NCBI GenBank assembly: GCA_002343485.1
Contig: DDST01000026.1
Coordinates: forward strand, 17,180-22,214
DNA: 5,035 nucleotides
Direction of reading: 5' to 3'
Source: Proteobacteria bacterium UBA2383
GTDB lineage: Bacteria > Pseudomonadota > Gammaproteobacteria > Competibacterales > Competibacteraceae
Of this stretch, positions 4,891 to 5,035 are shown piece after piece (the first letter of the stretch is position 1; every line of letters starts with the position of its first letter). The notes under the pieces were generated by a model. It was not told the origin of the DNA, did no database searches, and saw nothing but the letters and a program-made list of their open reading frames with translations. The position numbers were made by a program, and so were the translations under genes.

Positions 4891-4934
4891 TCGTAATTAA
4901 AAACTGGCTTCTATCCATTTTGCCTACTGAAGAG

Positions 4935-4957
4935 ACATCGATGGATGTTCTTCATCC
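4935..4957 (-). repeat. Two overlapping small inverted repeats
   Basis: ACATC (4935-4939) pairs with GATGT (4944-4948), and GGATG (4943-4947) pairs with CATCC (4953-4957), so the two five-base stems share a strand and exclude each other. They lie just downstream of the sigma-54 candidate and would be at the very 5' end of a transcript started there. They could be alternative leader hairpins or binding sites. Confidence 0.3.
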
Positions 4958-4969
4958 TTAAATTCATAA

Positions 4970-4985
4970 GGCAAATTTCGCACCT
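4970..4985 (-). promoter_or_regulatory. Candidate sigma-54 (-24/-12) promoter for the acyltransferase
   Basis: On the minus strand AGGTGCG is followed four bases later by TTGCC, giving the invariant GG (4984-4983) and GC (4972-4971) with the required ten bases between. Compared with the usual TGGCACG-N4-TTGC, the GG, CG and TTGC are kept and three bases of the -24 element differ. Transcription would start near 4959, leaving a leader of about 200 bases. In Zoogloea, PEP-CTERM genes are under RpoN and PrsK/PrsR control, which makes the site plausible here. Confidence 0.35.
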
Positions 4986-5035
4986 ATTAAATTAAATTTA
5001 ATAAAAACAATTAATTAAAATTAAAGCTTATATTC

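Larger units (their letters stand above)
4751..5035. other. AT-rich non-coding region upstream of the acyltransferase
   Basis: These 285 bases have about 32% GC by my count (92 of 285), against about 60% in sampled coding lines. No convincing gene is present on either strand; stops are frequent and the longest ATG frames are tiny. The far end (4985-5035) is nearly pure A/T and contains palindromes ATTAAATTTAAT (4991-5002) and TTAATTAA (5011-5018). It is best read as a long regulatory region and 5' leader for the minus-strand acyltransferase, perhaps shared with a gene beyond the window. Confidence 0.6.

Overview
The window reads as chromosomal DNA of a gammaproteobacterium, probably an environmental, biofilm-forming one. 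RNase T is largely a gammaproteobacterial enzyme, and the protein at 3896-4750 resembles an acyltransferase family found in bacteria with the exosortase/PEP-CTERM sorting system. A Competibacter-like lineage would fit, but that is a guess from general resemblance. Sampled coding stretches are near 60% GC; the last 285 bases are about 32% GC by hand count.

Left part (1-1349, minus strand): a succinate dehydrogenase operon in the order SDHAF4-like assembly factor (a 55-codon gene, easily missed), sdhC, sdhD, sdhA. sdhA is cut by the window edge. sdhC, sdhD and sdhA are tightly spaced; the first gap (145 bases, SDHAF4-like gene to sdhC) may hold a second promoter with a perfect 13-base palindrome.

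Middle (1350-2639): a 231-base divergent intergenic region with two overlapping, face-to-face promoter candidates around one inverted repeat, then ygfZ on the plus strand, an IBA57-like folate-binding Fe-S maturation protein. Genes for making and maturing complex II are thus back to back: SdhC/D anchor, flavoprotein SdhA, SDHAF4-like factor, and YgfZ for Fe-S enzymes.

Right part (2649-4750, minus strand): rnt (RNase T), convergent with ygfZ across only nine bases; moaE (catalytic subunit of molybdopterin synthase) without a moaD neighbour; and a LuxI-fold acyltransferase of the PEP-CTERM/exosortase-associated type. Hairpins lie between these genes. Upstream of the acyltransferase is an AT-rich regulatory region with a candidate sigma-54 element, a weak sigma-70 candidate and several inverted repeats.

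I found no RNA genes, CRISPR arrays, insertion sequences or phage genes. No wholly new system is evident. The least ordinary parts are the acyltransferase with its AT-rich upstream region and the regulatory DNA between the SDHAF4-like gene and ygfZ.
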